Shown here: positions 30,891-40,936 of the stretch, one piece after another
Position numbering within the stretch: position 1 is the first letter of the stretch
How the letters are laid out: every line of letters starts with the position of its first letter
NCBI RefSeq assembly: GCF_020886315.1
Contig: NZ_AP025226.1
Location: forward strand, 682,001-746,000
Reading direction: 5' to 3'
Source: Saccharolobus caldissimus
GTDB taxonomy: Archaea; Thermoproteota; Thermoprotei_A; Sulfolobales; Sulfolobaceae
Length of the DNA: 64,000 nt
Notes under the pieces: generated by a model
What the model was told of the DNA's origin: nothing
The model's database searches: none
What the model saw: only the letters and a program-made list of their open reading frames with translations
Translations under genes and position numbers: made by a program

Positions 30891-31083
30891 TTATTTTATC
30901 TCTTATTTCAGTTGGTAAATTCTCTAATTTTATTACTTGTGCTTTAATTGGTCTCTTTTTGCTGACAAATCCAGTTAATATATATCTCTCTGGTGAGTTC
31001 TCATCCCTGCTTTTAAGAACTCTCACTTTTAAATACTTATCCTTGTTTAATTCCACATAAACATACTTGCCATGCTTTAGCAA
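30874..31083 (-). CDS. Small basic protein, unknown function
   Basis: A 69-residue protein with a predicted all-beta, then helical layout (KYVYVELNKDKYLKVRVLKS, then YILTGFVSKKRPIKAQVIKL). It has no cysteines and is rich in Lys/Arg, resembling small nucleic-acid-binding proteins of Sulfolobales. I do not recognise a characterised homologue. It stands alone, divergent from the kinase gene and overlapping the DUF373 gene at the 3' end. Confidence 0.6.
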   Translation of the reverse strand: MLKHGKYVYVELNKDKYLKVRVLKSRDENSPERYILTGFVSKKRPIKAQVIKLENLPTEIRDKITKTFL

Positions 31084-31127
31084 TAGTAAGCACCAATTTT
31101 TATGTGATATACATCTTTATATTATTT

Positions 31128-31970
31128 ATGGACTACTTACTAATAGATGCAGGGGGCACATCAACTAAAGTATATGTATATAATAATGGGAAAATTATAA
31201 ATGAATACAGATTTCAACCAGCTAGTGTAGCTACTGTAGGGATTTATAGAGCTGTTTCTACAATAACTTCTATAGTATCATCGTTTAATAGAAAATTTAA
31301 AGGTATTGCAATTTCCTTAGCTGGAATAGATAGTCAGAGTGTCGCTAGGGATGTTAAAAATCAATTATATCCAAAGTTAAGCAGATACGCAGAAAGGATT
31401 ATAATAGAGCATGATGCTCATGTTGTTTTGATGTCTAATGCTGATAGGGGTTGTGTAACTATTTCTGGTACTGGCAGTATAGTTTATGGATTTGACGGGA
31501 AGAAGAGAATAGTGAAGGGAGATAGAGGATGGTTAGTAGGTGATTTATGTTCAGGATTTTGGCTTGGGAGGGAGTTCTTAAGGGAACTATTAAGTGAGTT
31601 TCAAGGGCTATCTGCTAGAAATTTTATATATTTTTCAAATTTTAGAAATGAAGACGATTTAGTTAAATTCTTATATGAAAATTCTTGTAATCAAGCTAAG
31701 ATTGCCTCATTTTCATATAATCTTCTAAATGCGGCAAAAAGGGGTAATAAAAAAGCTATTAATATATTAAGAAATTGCCTACAACAATTCTCATATATTG
31801 TTAAGAACGTTTGTGAGAGTGTAAATTCAAATATAATATATTATTTTGGGGGAATGTTCGAGTCATCTATCTATGTAGAGTTATTCACTAAAGAAGTTGA
31901 GAAAAAAGGAATAAAAAGTATTAAAAGTAAGAATATAATAAATGGATTACTTAGACTTTTACAACTCTAA
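31128..31970 (+). CDS. BadF/BcrA-type sugar kinase (GlcNAc kinase or hexokinase-like)
   Basis: A 280-residue ASKHA-fold ATPase. It has the phosphate-1 motif [15 protein letters not shown] at the N-terminus, the catalytic-Asp region [18 protein letters not shown], the phosphate-2 motif [10 protein letters not shown] and the [20 protein letters not shown] segment. It resembles the broad-specificity archaeal hexokinase/N-acetylglucosamine kinase family. I moved the start from the open-frame ATG at 31104 to the ATG at 31128: the first eight residues are extra hydrophobic sequence, and the shorter start places ADP-binding residues normally. It overlaps tbp by 12 bp at the 3' end. Confidence 0.75.
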   Translation: MDYLLIDAGGTSTKVYVYNNGKIINEYRFQPASVATVGIYRAVSTITSIVSSFNRKFKGIAISLAGIDSQSVARDVKNQLYPKLSRYAERIIIEHDAHVVLMSNADRGCVTISGTGSIVYGFDGKKRIVKGDRGWLVGDLCSGFWLGREFLRELLSEFQGLSARNFIYFSNFRNEDDLVKFLYENSCNQAKIASFSYNLLNAAKRGNKKAINILRNCLQQFSYIVKNVCESVNSNIIYYFGGMFESSIYVELFTKEVEKKGIKSIKSKNIINGLLRLLQL

Positions 31971-32558
31971 TTCTTCTTCCTCTTCAATTGGTTTAATGCA
32001 ATCTAATTCGCTAAGTTTATCGAATATTTTCTTTACAGCTTTTGCTGCTTCATCTTCTCTCTTGGCCCCAGTAATTACCATTTTTCCACTGCTAAAGATT
32101 AAAAGTACAACTCTTGGATCGTCCATTCTAAATATTAATCCTGGAAACTGTTCCGGCTCGTACATATTATTTTCTAGTAAGAAAGCAGCTTTATCTAAGT
32201 TAACATGGACGTGTAAGTTAGCAGAGGCAACTATGTTTTGAATTTGTATTTTAGGTTTTCCAACAATTTTTATACCATATTTTTTAAGAGTTTTTATAAT
32301 TCTTTTTACAGCTTTTATTAATTCTTCAGTACTTTTAGCGCCCGTAACTACCATCTTACCTGACTTAAATATTAAAGCGGTTACTTTAGGCTGTTCTAAT
32401 CTAAATATTAATCCTGGAAACTGATCTGGATCGTATTCTATATTAGGAATACTTCTCTCCATCGCATATAAGTCTAGATTTTGCTCTAATGTAACAGTAG
32501 CAACGATGTTTTCTATATTTACAACAGGTTTATATGAGGGTGAGGAGTTAGATATAAT
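31959..32558 (-). CDS. tbp: TATA-box-binding protein TBP (non-AUG start)
   Basis: The core promoter-recognition factor. The two TBP repeats are seen, each with a QFPGLIFR signature, and an acidic tail EEEEELEL. The first standard start codon in frame is ATG 32460-32462 ([10 protein letters not shown]), which would delete the first strand and helix of repeat 1. The frame continues upstream, encoding [20 protein letters not shown], as all Sulfolobus TBPs do, and reaches a TGA at 32562-32564. The only plausible starts in between are ATT (32558) or ATA (32555), just after the Shine-Dalgarno motif GGTGA. From ATT the protein has 199 residues, the normal length. Confidence 0.88.
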   Translation of the reverse strand: MISNSSPSYKPVVNIENIVATVTLEQNLDLYAMERSIPNIEYDPDQFPGLIFRLEQPKVTALIFKSGKMVVTGAKSTEELIKAVKRIIKTLKKYGIKIVGKPKIQIQNIVASANLHVHVNLDKAAFLLENNMYEPEQFPGLIFRMDDPRVVLLIFSSGKMVITGAKREDEAAKAVKKIFDKLSELDCIKPIEEEEELEL

Positions 32559-32561
32559 AAC

Positions 32562-32597
32562 TCACCTTAAAAACTTTTTTCTTCTAAACTTATAAAT
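32562..32597 (-). promoter_or_regulatory. tbp promoter and Shine-Dalgarno that fixes the non-AUG start
   Basis: On the minus strand ATTTATAA (32597 to 32590) is a TATA box, predicting transcription from about 32567. GGTGA at 32566-32562 then lies at the very 5' end of the mRNA, 3 nt before the ATT and 6 nt before the ATA codon. Spacing favours ATA slightly, while remembered Sulfolobus N-termini (Met-Ile-Ser-Asn) favour ATT. There is no room for an AUG. Confidence 0.55.
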
Positions 32598-32604
32598 CCC
32601 TCTT

Positions 32605-33360
32605 TTAAATAAGTATGTTCCTTAAGAGGCCTAATTCTGGAAATTCCATTATTCCCTCTCCCTCAACTATGACATAAGGTTTCGCTTTTTCTAGAATTGC
32701 ATATTCTTTTACTAAATTGCTCATATAATTCGAATGAATTAATGATATATCATTTCCTGCTTGATAAATCCCAATTGCAGGTAAAATTATAATTTTTGAA
32801 CCAGGGGTATTCTTTATAGGAACCTCTAAAAAACATTGAAATTTCCTAGAAAATCCTAACCTATCTCTTATAGACAGTCTAGGATGTTCGTGTCCTATAA
32901 TGTATATCGTATCACTTCTAGGTATTATTTGCTTATGACCATGCGTGATGAAAATTTCACCAATATCTAAATCTTCAACTAGTTTTACGTTATCAAATTT
33001 TTCTGTAACCAAAGAAATATAATTATCATGGTTTCCTTTTACTATAGTTAAGTTTGCCCCTTCATTCTTTAAATATGTCAATATTTCATTTAATTCCTCC
33101 TTTTCTTGTCTAGTTAATCTATCAAATGTATGTTTAAAGTCTCCATTTACTATAATATTTTTAGTATTGAATACTGATATTGCTTTATTTACTATATTTA
33201 TAAATCTTTTTTTCTGTATTCTCGGAATATATATACCCTTTTTTGACATTTCTCCTTCATAGCCTATATGTACGTCTGATAGTACTATACTGTTAATGTT
33301 TTTGATGAATAGTACTGGCAGATCTTCATCTATCTGAATTCCTTTAGCTATTTCTAGCAT
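32605..33360 (-). CDS. Metallophosphoesterase, COG1407-like
   Basis: A 251-residue calcineurin-type phosphoesterase with the metal-binding series LSDVHIGY (D-x-H), VNGDFKH (GD), VKGNHDN (GNH(D)) and ITHGHK / GHEHP. These fit the archaeal COG1407 group of predicted phosphohydrolases, whose substrate is unknown. The C-terminal part is Sulfolobus-like and ends at the tbp promoter region. It is divergent from dph5, with about 38 bp between starts. Confidence 0.8.
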   Translation of the reverse strand: MLEIAKGIQIDEDLPVLFIKNINSIVLSDVHIGYEGEMSKKGIYIPRIQKKRFINIVNKAISVFNTKNIIVNGDFKHTFDRLTRQEKEELNEILTYLKNEGANLTIVKGNHDNYISLVTEKFDNVKLVEDLDIGEIFITHGHKQIIPRSDTIYIIGHEHPRLSIRDRLGFSRKFQCFLEVPIKNTPGSKIIILPAIGIYQAGNDISLIHSNYMSNLVKEYAILEKAKPYVIVEGEGIMEFPELGLLRNILI

Positions 33361-33398
33361 TGATGATATTATTAAGCGGAATTTTATATTATTTTTTA

Positions 33399-34172
33399 AT
33401 GGGCGTATTAAACCTAGTAGGGCTTGGAATCTCTAAGAAATTCTTGACTGAGGTTGCAATAAGAACATTAAAAGAATCAGATATAATATATTTTGACAAT
33501 TATACATCCAAATCTTGTGATATAAATGTTAACACTTTAAGGGAAATAGTGGGAAATAAAGGAAATATTATAGAAGCAGATAGAACATTATTGGAAAACA
33601 ATTCTAGATTAATTATGGAATATCTAGACAAGAATTACAAGGTTAGTATAGCTGTTATAGGCGATGCGTTAATAGCAACAACTCATGTGTCATTGGTAGT
33701 AGAAGCTAAGCAAAGAGGACATGAAGTTAATATAATTCCTGGCATTTCGGTACACTGCTATATTATTTCAAAATCTTTACTTTCATCATATAAATTTGGA
33801 AAATCTGTAACTATTACTTTTCCATATGACGATTTTATTGATCCTGCAATATATAATGTTATAAGTGAAAATAAACAACTCGGTTTACATACCATATTAT
33901 ATTTAGATCTCAAAGAGGGGAGGGCTATGACTGCTAATGAGGCAATACAAATTTTATTAAAATTAGAAGGAAAATTCAAAATGAATGTAATCTCTAAATC
34001 AGATATTATAATAGTAGGAGCTAGGCTTGGTTGTGATGATGAGAGAATAATTGCTACTACCATAGAAGAAGCTCTTAAAGCTGATTTTGGGAGTACCCCA
34101 CACATTATTATACTTCCTGGTAATCTTCATTATATGGAGGCTGATGCAATAAAATGGATGCTGATGAAGTAA
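33399..34172 (+). CDS. dph5: Diphthine synthase
   Basis: It methylates the histidine-linked intermediate on elongation factor aEF2 (S-adenosylmethionine dependent) in diphthamide biosynthesis. It is a tetrapyrrole-methylase fold protein: LNLVGLGIS at the N-terminus, [16 protein letters not shown] (P-loop-like region), a GISVHCYI segment and the C-terminal [18 protein letters not shown]. The frame is open to 33360, but I chose the ATG at 33399 because family members start directly before LNLVGLG. That also clears the divergent phosphoesterase gene and leaves a TATA-like ATTTTATATTA upstream. Length 257 residues. Confidence 0.94.
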   Translation: MGVLNLVGLGISKKFLTEVAIRTLKESDIIYFDNYTSKSCDINVNTLREIVGNKGNIIEADRTLLENNSRLIMEYLDKNYKVSIAVIGDALIATTHVSLVVEAKQRGHEVNIIPGISVHCYIISKSLLSSYKFGKSVTITFPYDDFIDPAIYNVISENKQLGLHTILYLDLKEGRAMTANEAIQILLKLEGKFKMNVISKSDIIIVGARLGCDDERIIATTIEEALKADFGSTPHIIILPGNLHYMEADAIKWMLMK

Positions 34173-34840
34173 GGAGTAGAGTAGAGAAATATATAAAAGG
34201 AATGGAAGAACGGCTCAAGAACGTCAATATGGCGACGATAGAAGAAGAGAAGGCTAAAGTAATAGAGTTAGCGAGACTTTATACAGAAGATTCTAAGTAT
34301 TATCTTGAGAGAGGTGATTATATAACTGCCCTAGTTGATGTCGTTTATGCTGAAGGTCTGCTAGACGCAGTTAGTATTTTATCTGGTAAAGATCCTACTT
34401 CAGATGTTTCTAAAAGAGTATTCGTAGCAGGTACGTTCGACATTATACACCCCGGACATATAGAATTTTTAAGAGAAGCCTCTAAATATGGTCGTGTATA
34501 TGCTGTAGTAGCTAGGGATTCTAATTCGGAAAAAATTAAAGGCAGAAAACCTATTAATGATGAGCAAACGAGGTTAGAGATTGTAAAAAGTATAAGATAT
34601 GTTTTTGACGCAATATTAGGTGATCAAGAGGATTTTCTTAAGAGCGTCGAAAGAATTAACCCAGATATAATTTTCTTAGGACCAGATCAAAAGGTTGATG
34701 AGAATAAGTTATTAGAAGAGCTAAGGAAAAGAGGACTTAATCCACAAATAATAAGGTTAAGAGAGAGGATAAAAAGGTGGAATCACTCAAGTACTACTGA
34801 TATAATAAATGAGATTAAAAAAAGATACTGTAACTCTTAA
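34154..34840 (+). CDS. ribL: FAD synthase (RibL-type) with N-terminal DUF357 domain
   Basis: A 228-residue fusion. Residues about 1-80 are a helical DUF357 domain. Residues about 87-225 form a cytidylyltransferase-like fold with [17 protein letters not shown] (the HxGH nucleotide-binding motif), [15 protein letters not shown] and the C-terminal STTDII. Archaeal RibL adenylylates FMN to FAD. The start overlaps dph5 by 19 bp. Its stop is one base from the stop of ribK on the other strand, so the last two flavin-cofactor steps are neighbours. The DUF357 part may be regulatory; its role is unknown. Confidence 0.8.
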   Translation: MDADEVRSRVEKYIKGMEERLKNVNMATIEEEKAKVIELARLYTEDSKYYLERGDYITALVDVVYAEGLLDAVSILSGKDPTSDVSKRVFVAGTFDIIHPGHIEFLREASKYGRVYAVVARDSNSEKIKGRKPINDEQTRLEIVKSIRYVFDAILGDQEDFLKSVERINPDIIFLGPDQKVDENKLLEELRKRGLNPQIIRLRERIKRWNHSSTTDIINEIKKRYCNS

Positions 34841-34841
34841 A

Positions 34842-35486
34842 TTAAATGTAAACTTCTACTACTACTTCGTCACCATCTTTTATGTTTAGTTTTTCTCTAA
34901 GATAATATGGAGAAATTACCTCTAATACACTTTTTGGATGAACGGTCCTTAAAGGTATCACTACAGCTGCTGGTTTTAAGTTATTAATAGAAGCAGGATA
35001 TAGTTTTACTGCACCTAATACTCTATCCTTATATTTATATTCTGGAATTAGTAAAGATGATGATGAGTCAAGTAACAATCTATTTTCTAAGGATCGTTTA
35101 TCGTAAATTACAATATTTAATGTACCTGGATATGGTTCAAATCCCAATAATTTATTTATTTGTGTTTTATAATAGTCCATTGATATAAATATTCTTCCTT
35201 CTCCTAATCCAGATACTATATTACCCCTTATTTGTAAGCTATGCACTGATAATATTGCGTCCTTTAAAGTAGTTAAGCATGAGTTTAATACCTTTTCTCC
35301 CTCTTCTGTTAATCTTATTATTTCTCCCTCTTTAGATATAATTCTTACTATTAATTTATCATCCTCTAATTCCTTTAATTTTCTAGAAACTGACTGCTGA
35401 GAGATATTTAGCAATTTCGCTAATTCAGATTGTGTTACATAAGATTTTGTCTTAGAATATGCTATTATTTTAGCTAATATACAAAT
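34842..35486 (-). CDS. ribK: CTP-dependent riboflavin kinase with N-terminal winged helix
   Basis: It phosphorylates riboflavin to FMN using CTP. The C-terminal domain (roughly the last 130 residues) has the RibK barrel motifs [31 protein letters not shown] and [19 protein letters not shown]. The N-terminal winged helix contains [20 protein letters not shown]. The first standard start is TTG at 35414, which would cut the HTH in half. The frame stays open, encoding [18 protein letters not shown], up to the TGA that ends taw1 (35502-35504). The coordinates assume an ATT start at 35486; ATA at 35480 is an alternative. Confidence 0.82.
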   Translation of the reverse strand: MCILAKIIAYSKTKSYVTQSELAKLLNISQQSVSRKLKELEDDKLIVRIISKEGEIIRLTEEGEKVLNSCLTTLKDAILSVHSLQIRGNIVSGLGEGRIFISMDYYKTQINKLLGFEPYPGTLNIVIYDKRSLENRLLLDSSSSLLIPEYKYKDRVLGAVKLYPASINNLKPAAVVIPLRTVHPKSVLEVISPYYLREKLNIKDGDEVVVEVYI

Positions 35487-35501
35487 ATTTGAATCATCTT
35501 T

Positions 35502-36578
35502 TCAAATAGATCCCTCAGTACATCCTAGTTCTGCTTCCTTATATTCTCCACTCATATCATCTTCCATATCTATAGTAGCCCAATTCCACTTTTCATTCCA
35601 CGCATTACCTATCTTAATAGGCCTATCAAGTATACTTAACAATACTATTCTGCTTGGCACGTGTTCTGATAGGATATTATAGCCAGTATAATTAGCCAGT
35701 ATTTTAGCGAATTCCTTTATTTCTTTATGCTTAGGCATGGCGTCTCTACTTAATCTATATGTAGAGGGTCCTACGTGCATATATGCTTTAACTTCTATAT
35801 AAGTTGGCATAGCAATTTTTATCAAATTAGCAAATTCTTTGGCATCCTCTTCACTCATGTTATATCCCTTTATCATAGTTAATCTTATTACAGTAGGAGA
35901 ACTAAAACTGGGTAACATTTCTAAAGTTCTCATCACTAATTGCCATGAATTAGCAACTACTGGTCTGTTAATCATTTTATGTTTTATCTCATTAGGCGCT
36001 TGAAGTGATACGAATAACTGTGTTGGTTCTTCTTCTAAACTCGCTAAAATATCTGGTCTTATTCCACTCGTAACTAAAAATGTAGTTAGTCCTCTTTTAT
36101 GATATTCTTTTATTAATTCACCTAGTTTTTCGTAAAGTGTCGGTTCTCCAGTTAAACTTATTGCTACATGTGCTGGTTTCATTGCATCTCTAACTTTTTC
36201 GACATTAACTCCTTCTCTTCCTAAATATCCAGAAACGGCTTTCCTATGTTCTTCTATGCTTCTCTCTACTATATATTCTGGATCATCATACGCAGGCATT
36301 TTTGTATCATCCCAATCTAATCCTATGTCTTCTGGTTCTAATCTCCAACAATGTATACATCTAAACCAACACCAGGCAGCAGAAGGGGTCATTTGGACAC
36401 ATCTATGACTTTCAATTCCATAAAATTTACCCTTATAACAAGATCTATTACTTACTAATGCTTCATGTGTCCAGTGGCATTTCTTATATGCACTATGACT
36501 ACCTATTATGTGATATTTTTCCTTCTGTAATTCACTAAATATTCTGCTTAACGTATCTATTCTTAAGCTACTTTGCAT
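35502..36578 (-). CDS. taw1: tRNA 4-demethylwyosine synthase Taw1 (TYW1), radical SAM
   Basis: It builds the tricyclic base 4-demethylwyosine at G37 of tRNA-Phe from pyruvate. The 358-residue protein has the cysteine motif [20 protein letters not shown] (Cys at roughly 59, 69, 73 and 76, with [11 protein letters not shown] carrying the SAM 4Fe-4S triad) and an extra N-terminal Cys pair for the second cluster. The family [10 protein letters not shown] motif is also present. The ATG lies at 36576-36578. Its TGA stop is immediately followed by the start region of ribK. Confidence 0.93.
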   Translation of the reverse strand: MQSSLRIDTLSRIFSELQKEKYHIIGSHSAYKKCHWTHEALVSNRSCYKGKFYGIESHRCVQMTPSAAWCWFRCIHCWRLEPEDIGLDWDDTKMPAYDDPEYIVERSIEEHRKAVSGYLGREGVNVEKVRDAMKPAHVAISLTGEPTLYEKLGELIKEYHKRGLTTFLVTSGIRPDILASLEEEPTQLFVSLQAPNEIKHKMINRPVVANSWQLVMRTLEMLPSFSSPTVIRLTMIKGYNMSEEDAKEFANLIKIAMPTYIEVKAYMHVGPSTYRLSRDAMPKHKEIKEFAKILANYTGYNILSEHVPSRIVLLSILDRPIKIGNAWNEKWNWATIDMEDDMSGEYKEAELGCTEGSI

Positions 36579-36626
36579 ATCTTAAATCATATTACTTATG
36601 TATGAAAGGATTAAAAAGATTAGGCT

Positions 36627-38057
36627 TTAAATAGGCGCAGTTAAGTCATATAACTTTGTTATATTTTTCTCTATGTATGAAGAGATGCCAATAAGCTTCA
36701 TATCCGATAGATATTTTCCCATAAGTTGTAATCCTATAGGTAAATTATTATAAAATCCTGCAGGCATAGATAATGCAGGTATTGCAGCCAAATTTGCTAT
36801 TACAGTATTTAAATCCATTGCATACATTTTTACAGGGTCATTTACTACTTCACCAATTTTAGGAGGTAGAATTGGCATTGTAGGAGAGATTAAAATATCA
36901 TATTTTTTAAATAGTTCGTCAAGACTTTTCTTTATTAAATTTCTAACTTTTAATGCCTTAATATAAAATTCTTCATAATAACCAGCACTTAATATGAAAC
37001 TCCCTAACAATATTCTCCTCTTTACTTCTATTCCAAAACCTTCACCTCTATTTTTTGCATAGACTTCTCTCCAATTTCCCTCCATATATCTGCTATATCC
37101 GTATCTTACACCATCGTATCTAGCTAGATTGGAACTAGCCTCAGACATTGCTATAATATAGTATGCTGGTAACGCGTATTCCGCATATCCTAAGCGTGTA
37201 TCCTCTATTATTGCTCCTTCACTTGCTAGTTTATTTATAATATTTTTTATTGTTAATACTATAGGCTTATCTGATAATTCCAAAATGTCGTTTAAAATTC
37301 CTATTTTTATTTTTTCTATTTTTTCCTCAACTATATTCTCATTGGGTTTAAAGTCTATAGTAGTAGCGTCCCTATCATCTGGCCCTGCAATTATGGTATA
37401 AAGAAATCCTAAATCTTCGGCATTTTTAGCCATAGGGCCTATTTGTTCTAAACTATTTGCATAAGCCACTAAACCAAATCTACTTACAGTCCCATAAGAG
37501 GGTTTTAGGCCAAAGGTGGCTGTATAAGCAGCAGGAGCTCTTATAGACCCTCCAGTATCACTACCTAACGCTAATTCAACATAACCTGCTGCTAATGCTG
37601 CTCCACTTCCACCTGAGGATCCTCCTGGCGTTCTCTCTAAGTCCCAAGGATTTCTAGTTGGTCCAAAGTAGCTAGTTTCAGTTGTAGAACCCATGGCAAA
37701 TTCATCCATGTTAGTTTTTCCTAAAATTACAGCACCTTCTCGCTTTAATTTTTCTATTACGGTTGCATCGTATGGGGGTATATAATCCTCTAGCATCTTT
37801 GAGGCACATGTAGTTCTGATTCCTTTAGTTGAGATATTGTCTTTTATTGCTATCAGAACTCCAGCTAGTTTACCACCTTTAAGTATATTGTCTTTTACTT
37901 CCTTTATTACTTCATTCTTATTCCTAACCGTTATAAAAGCATTTATCGTTTTGTCATATTTTTCTATCCTATCATATGTTTTATTTACATATTCTATTGG
38001 ATCTATATTTCCATTTTTTAAATCTTCAACTAATTTCCTTATCATTTTAATCACCAT
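36627..38057 (-). CDS. gatA: Glu-tRNA(Gln)/Asp-tRNA(Asn) amidotransferase subunit A
   Basis: The glutaminase/amidase subunit of GatCAB. The Ser-cisSer-Lys triad is visible: Lys72 (AIKDNI), Ser147 (TPGGSSGGS) and Ser171 ([11 protein letters not shown]), spaced 75 and 24 residues apart as in bacterial GatA. Length 476 residues. Two in-frame ATGs (38057 and 38045) are possible; the first overlaps gatC by 11 bp. gatB is not in the window. Since GatDE serves Gln here, GatCAB probably makes Asn-tRNA(Asn). Confidence 0.94.
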   Translation of the reverse strand: MVIKMIRKLVEDLKNGNIDPIEYVNKTYDRIEKYDKTINAFITVRNKNEVIKEVKDNILKGGKLAGVLIAIKDNISTKGIRTTCASKMLEDYIPPYDATVIEKLKREGAVILGKTNMDEFAMGSTTETSYFGPTRNPWDLERTPGGSSGGSGAALAAGYVELALGSDTGGSIRAPAAYTATFGLKPSYGTVSRFGLVAYANSLEQIGPMAKNAEDLGFLYTIIAGPDDRDATTIDFKPNENIVEEKIEKIKIGILNDILELSDKPIVLTIKNIINKLASEGAIIEDTRLGYAEYALPAYYIIAMSEASSNLARYDGVRYGYSRYMEGNWREVYAKNRGEGFGIEVKRRILLGSFILSAGYYEEFYIKALKVRNLIKKSLDELFKKYDILISPTMPILPPKIGEVVNDPVKMYAMDLNTVIANLAAIPALSMPAGFYNNLPIGLQLMGKYLSDMKLIGISSYIEKNITKLYDLTAPI

Positions 38058-38349
38058 ACGTCTTAGGCCCTATAATATAGCCGTTCTCTTTTCTTTTCAC
38101 ATTTTTTAATGCCTCTTCTCTATCTAACGGTTCTTTAGAGATGTCTTTCCTTAGTCTACCTTGTGGTAAAGGATGAAAAAGCGGCTCAACATTAGTGAGA
38201 TCTAACTCATTAAGCTTATTGAAGAAATCTAGAATTTTCTTAATGTCATCTTTAATTATCTTTTCTTCTTCTGGTGAAAGTTGAATAAGAGCTAAAACTT
38301 CTAAGTGCTTTATAAGATTCTCATTTACTTCTATTTTCATCCTTAACAA
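38047..38349 (-). CDS. gatC: Aspartyl/glutamyl-tRNA amidotransferase subunit C
   Basis: A 100-residue helical subunit that wraps the GatA-GatB interface. The block [20 protein letters not shown] and the [10 protein letters not shown] motif are family hallmarks. The ATG at 38349 opens [15 protein letters not shown]; the internal ATG at 38340 is an alternative. gatA overlaps its 3' end, a conserved gatC-gatA order. Confidence 0.9.
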   Translation of the reverse strand: MLRMKIEVNENLIKHLEVLALIQLSPEEEKIIKDDIKKILDFFNKLNELDLTNVEPLFHPLPQGRLRKDISKEPLDREEALKNVKRKENGYIIGPKTYGD

Positions 38350-38487
38350 TTTCTGGCATCTAGCTTATATTCATTTAGCCTATTTGAGTTAATAACACAT
38401 TTTATAACCAGTTTTATTAAATATTACTAAAAAGCTTAATTTTTATTAAGGTGTGTATAATTTAAACCTATCTACCAAAAATACCTT

Positions 38488-38859
38488 GTGGAGATATCAG
38501 AGTTAATTAATGTTATCCACTGGGCTGGTTTGAAGGAGGCATTAGAGTACGGTTTTTCAGAAGCTGAGTTCTTAGGAAAGAATTTTATAGGTATAACTTT
38601 AGATAATGGTGATGGTATAATTTTATATATAAATCCTTATCTTAAGAAAATATATAAGATTTTACTTATGAGCAAAACTAAATACGACTTAAAAATAATA
38701 GGTACATTCAGTAGTTTTGATAATAATAAATATTTTATATATGAAGTCAATAATCCTATACAACTTATAAATGTTCTAGGCTCTAGCAAAAAGGTTATAT
38801 ATGTTGAAGTGATTAAGGATGTTCTCGAAGACTTTTTACATCAAACAATGGATAGATGA
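38488..38859 (+). CDS. Uncharacterised 123-residue protein overlapping xpb
   Basis: No family recognised. The sequence reads as alternating strands and helices ([20 protein letters not shown], then [16 protein letters not shown]), soluble and without cysteines. The start is GTG at 38488. Its last 41 bp overlap the start of the XPB helicase gene in another frame, so the two are translated together. A role as an XPB partner is attractive because other archaeal XPBs have the partner nuclease Bax1, but this protein has no visible nuclease motif. Confidence 0.6.
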   Translation: MEISELINVIHWAGLKEALEYGFSEAEFLGKNFIGITLDNGDGIILYINPYLKKIYKILLMSKTKYDLKIIGTFSSFDNNKYFIYEVNNPIQLINVLGSSKKVIYVEVIKDVLEDFLHQTMDR

Positions 38860-40438
38860 TGAAAGCTTTAGAAAACTATTGTTATTTTCTAGGTATTTAG
38901 GGAGGGATTATAACGGTTCTCAATTTATGATAGACCTTGATAGGGCTAGAAGGAATGGAATTAAGGCAAAAGATATTATAGAGATCTTAGAGGAATTCAA
39001 TATAAAACTTTCTCAAGATGATCTAAACGTTTTGAAGAAGGAACTGCTAGATGCTTCATTTGAAATAGTATCTGGTAAAATATTCTTAAAGCCATATATA
39101 TATTTGGCAGATTTTTTAAAGGATTTTCCTGTAAAATATGATAAAATAAATAAAAGATTTATAATAAGACCTATGGATTACTTCGATATATTACAGAAAT
39201 TAAAGGAAAATGGGTTAGAAGTTAATGAGTTAGAACTAACGTTTAAAGACTTTGAGTTTGAATTTATTGGTCAGCTTAGAGAATATCAAAAGGAGGCTAT
39301 AGATGCTTGGGTTAATAATAAGAATAGAGGTGTTATAGCATTACCTACCGGTTCTGGGAAAACAGTAGTGGGTATTAAGGCAATAGAGTTAGTAAAGAAA
39401 CCTACGTTAATTATAACCTTTACTAAAGAACAAATGATGCAATGGAAGGATTCCATTATTAAATTCACATCTAAGAGACCAGACATAGGGCTTTATTATT
39501 CAGAGGAGAAGAAAATAAGACCAATAACTATAACTACTTATCATACTGCATATAGGCACATAGCAGAATTATTCGATAAATTTTATTTTTTAATAATCGA
39601 TGAAGCTCATCATCTTCCTGCAGAGAAATTTAAGGCTATAGCTGAGGGTTTAATATCTCCTTATAGGATGGGTTTGTCTGCAACACCTTATAGAGAAGAT
39701 GGAAAGCACGAAGAGTTGTTTCGATTAGTAGGAGGGATTATATATTATAAATCTGCATATGAATTAGCTAAATTGGGATATTTAGCACCATATGAAATTA
39801 TACAGAAAAAGGTTAGATTGACTCCAGATGAAAGAAAGAAGTATAATGAATTATTGAATAAATTCAAAAATTTATCAAGGGGCAAAAAGGTTAGTGAGTT
39901 AATTCAGTTAGTTAAACAAGGTGACGAAAAAGCTATTGAGGCTATGAAAATTTACAATGAGATGAAGAAAATAGTTAATTTTGCATCAGAAAAAATGAGG
40001 GCAGTTGACGAGATACTCAAGACGGAAAAAGGGAAAATTCTAATTTTTACTCAATATGTAGATCAAGCAGAGGAAATCGCTAAAAGATATAATGCACTTC
40101 TTCTAACTGGTAAAATGTCTAAAGAAGAGAGAAGAAGAGTACTTAACACATTTAAAAATATGAGTAGTGGTGTACTAGTTTTAACTACAGTAGGAGATGA
40201 GGGAATAGACATTCCAGATGCTAATATAGGAATCATTGTAACTGGTACCGGATCTAGGAGGCAATTCATCCAAAGATTGGGAAGGATTCTAAGACCATAT
40301 CAAGGAAAGCAGGCTAAATTGTATGAAATAATAGTGAGTGGAACTGCAGAGGAGTATCAAGCTAGGAAAAGGAAGGAAAGCGATGTTCTCTCATTTAATG
40401 TTTATGAGACCTCTTCTGAAGATCTTGATAGTATATAA
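38819..40438 (+). CDS. xpb: XPB/Rad25-type DNA helicase
   Basis: An SF2 helicase related to the TFIIH subunit XPB. The 539-residue protein begins with a damage-recognition-like domain (about 1-140), then the Q motif [12 protein letters not shown], Walker A LPTGSGKT (about 177-184), DEAH in IIDEAHH, motif III SATPYRE with the RED sequence (YREDGKHEE) typical of XPB, and motif [11 protein letters not shown]. Helicase motif V follows [12 protein letters not shown]. No bax1 gene follows; the preceding overlapping unknown gene may be its partner. It overlaps the convergent gene by 37 bp. Confidence 0.9.
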   Translation: MFSKTFYIKQWIDDESFRKLLLFSRYLGRDYNGSQFMIDLDRARRNGIKAKDIIEILEEFNIKLSQDDLNVLKKELLDASFEIVSGKIFLKPYIYLADFLKDFPVKYDKINKRFIIRPMDYFDILQKLKENGLEVNELELTFKDFEFEFIGQLREYQKEAIDAWVNNKNRGVIALPTGSGKTVVGIKAIELVKKPTLIITFTKEQMMQWKDSIIKFTSKRPDIGLYYSEEKKIRPITITTYHTAYRHIAELFDKFYFLIIDEAHHLPAEKFKAIAEGLISPYRMGLSATPYREDGKHEELFRLVGGIIYYKSAYELAKLGYLAPYEIIQKKVRLTPDERKKYNELLNKFKNLSRGKKVSELIQLVKQGDEKAIEAMKIYNEMKKIVNFASEKMRAVDEILKTEKGKILIFTQYVDQAEEIAKRYNALLLTGKMSKEERRRVLNTFKNMSSGVLVLTTVGDEGIDIPDANIGIIVTGTGSRRQFIQRLGRILRPYQGKQAKLYEIIVSGTAEEYQARKRKESDVLSFNVYETSSEDLDSI

Positions 40439-40914
40439 TAAAATATTGAATAACTAAATAATTTTATGTATATATCTCTATAATCCATAAAATATATACC
40501 AACATTTACTTTACCATTTTCTAAACTTATTATTGGAATTTTATCTAAACTTAGTAGTGGTACTCCTGTAGTTTTTTTAGCTCTAGCACTTACTTTTTTC
40601 CCAAGTAATTGTTTTAACGTAAATGCAGTAAGGATTGAGGGTTCTAATATATTTAATTCTCCTTCAACATATTCATTGCCTTCGGAGAAATTGACATTTT
40701 TGAATATGTCCTCACTAATCCTTATACCTTCAATCCAGCTTATGCTTTGGATTTCATTGCCACATTTTTCACTAATTAACGAGAGAGGAGGGAAGGTAAT
40801 AATGTTACCATTAATGTTTAATGAGACTGGGTAGACAACTATTATATCGCCTATTTCTATATTCTTTACTTCAGTTGGTCTGCATATTTTGCTTCCCTTA
40901 TCCACATAAGTCAT
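40402..40914 (-). CDS. Uncharacterised 170-residue protein
   Basis: No family recognised. A beta-rich N-terminal half ([20 protein letters not shown]) is followed by helix-forming segments. Only two cysteines (near residues 11 and 51) are present, so a metal site is unlikely. The 3' end overlaps the xpb 3' end by 37 bp in antisense. It is divergent from the candidate guide RNA and small winged-helix gene at 40937-41274. Confidence 0.55.
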   Translation of the reverse strand: MTYVDKGSKICRPTEVKNIEIGDIIVVYPVSLNINGNIITFPPLSLISEKCGNEIQSISWIEGIRISEDIFKNVNFSEGNEYVEGELNILEPSILTAFTLKQLLGKKVSARAKKTTGVPLLSLDKIPIISLENGKVNVGIYFMDYRDIYIKLFSYSIFYYILSRSSEEVS

Positions 40915-40936
40915 ATTAAGTAATTTATAAGTAAAT

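Noticed and set aside
33360-33398. Longer N-terminus for Dph5
   Set aside because: The extra 13 residues are absent from the family start, and the region is better explained as the divergent promoter.
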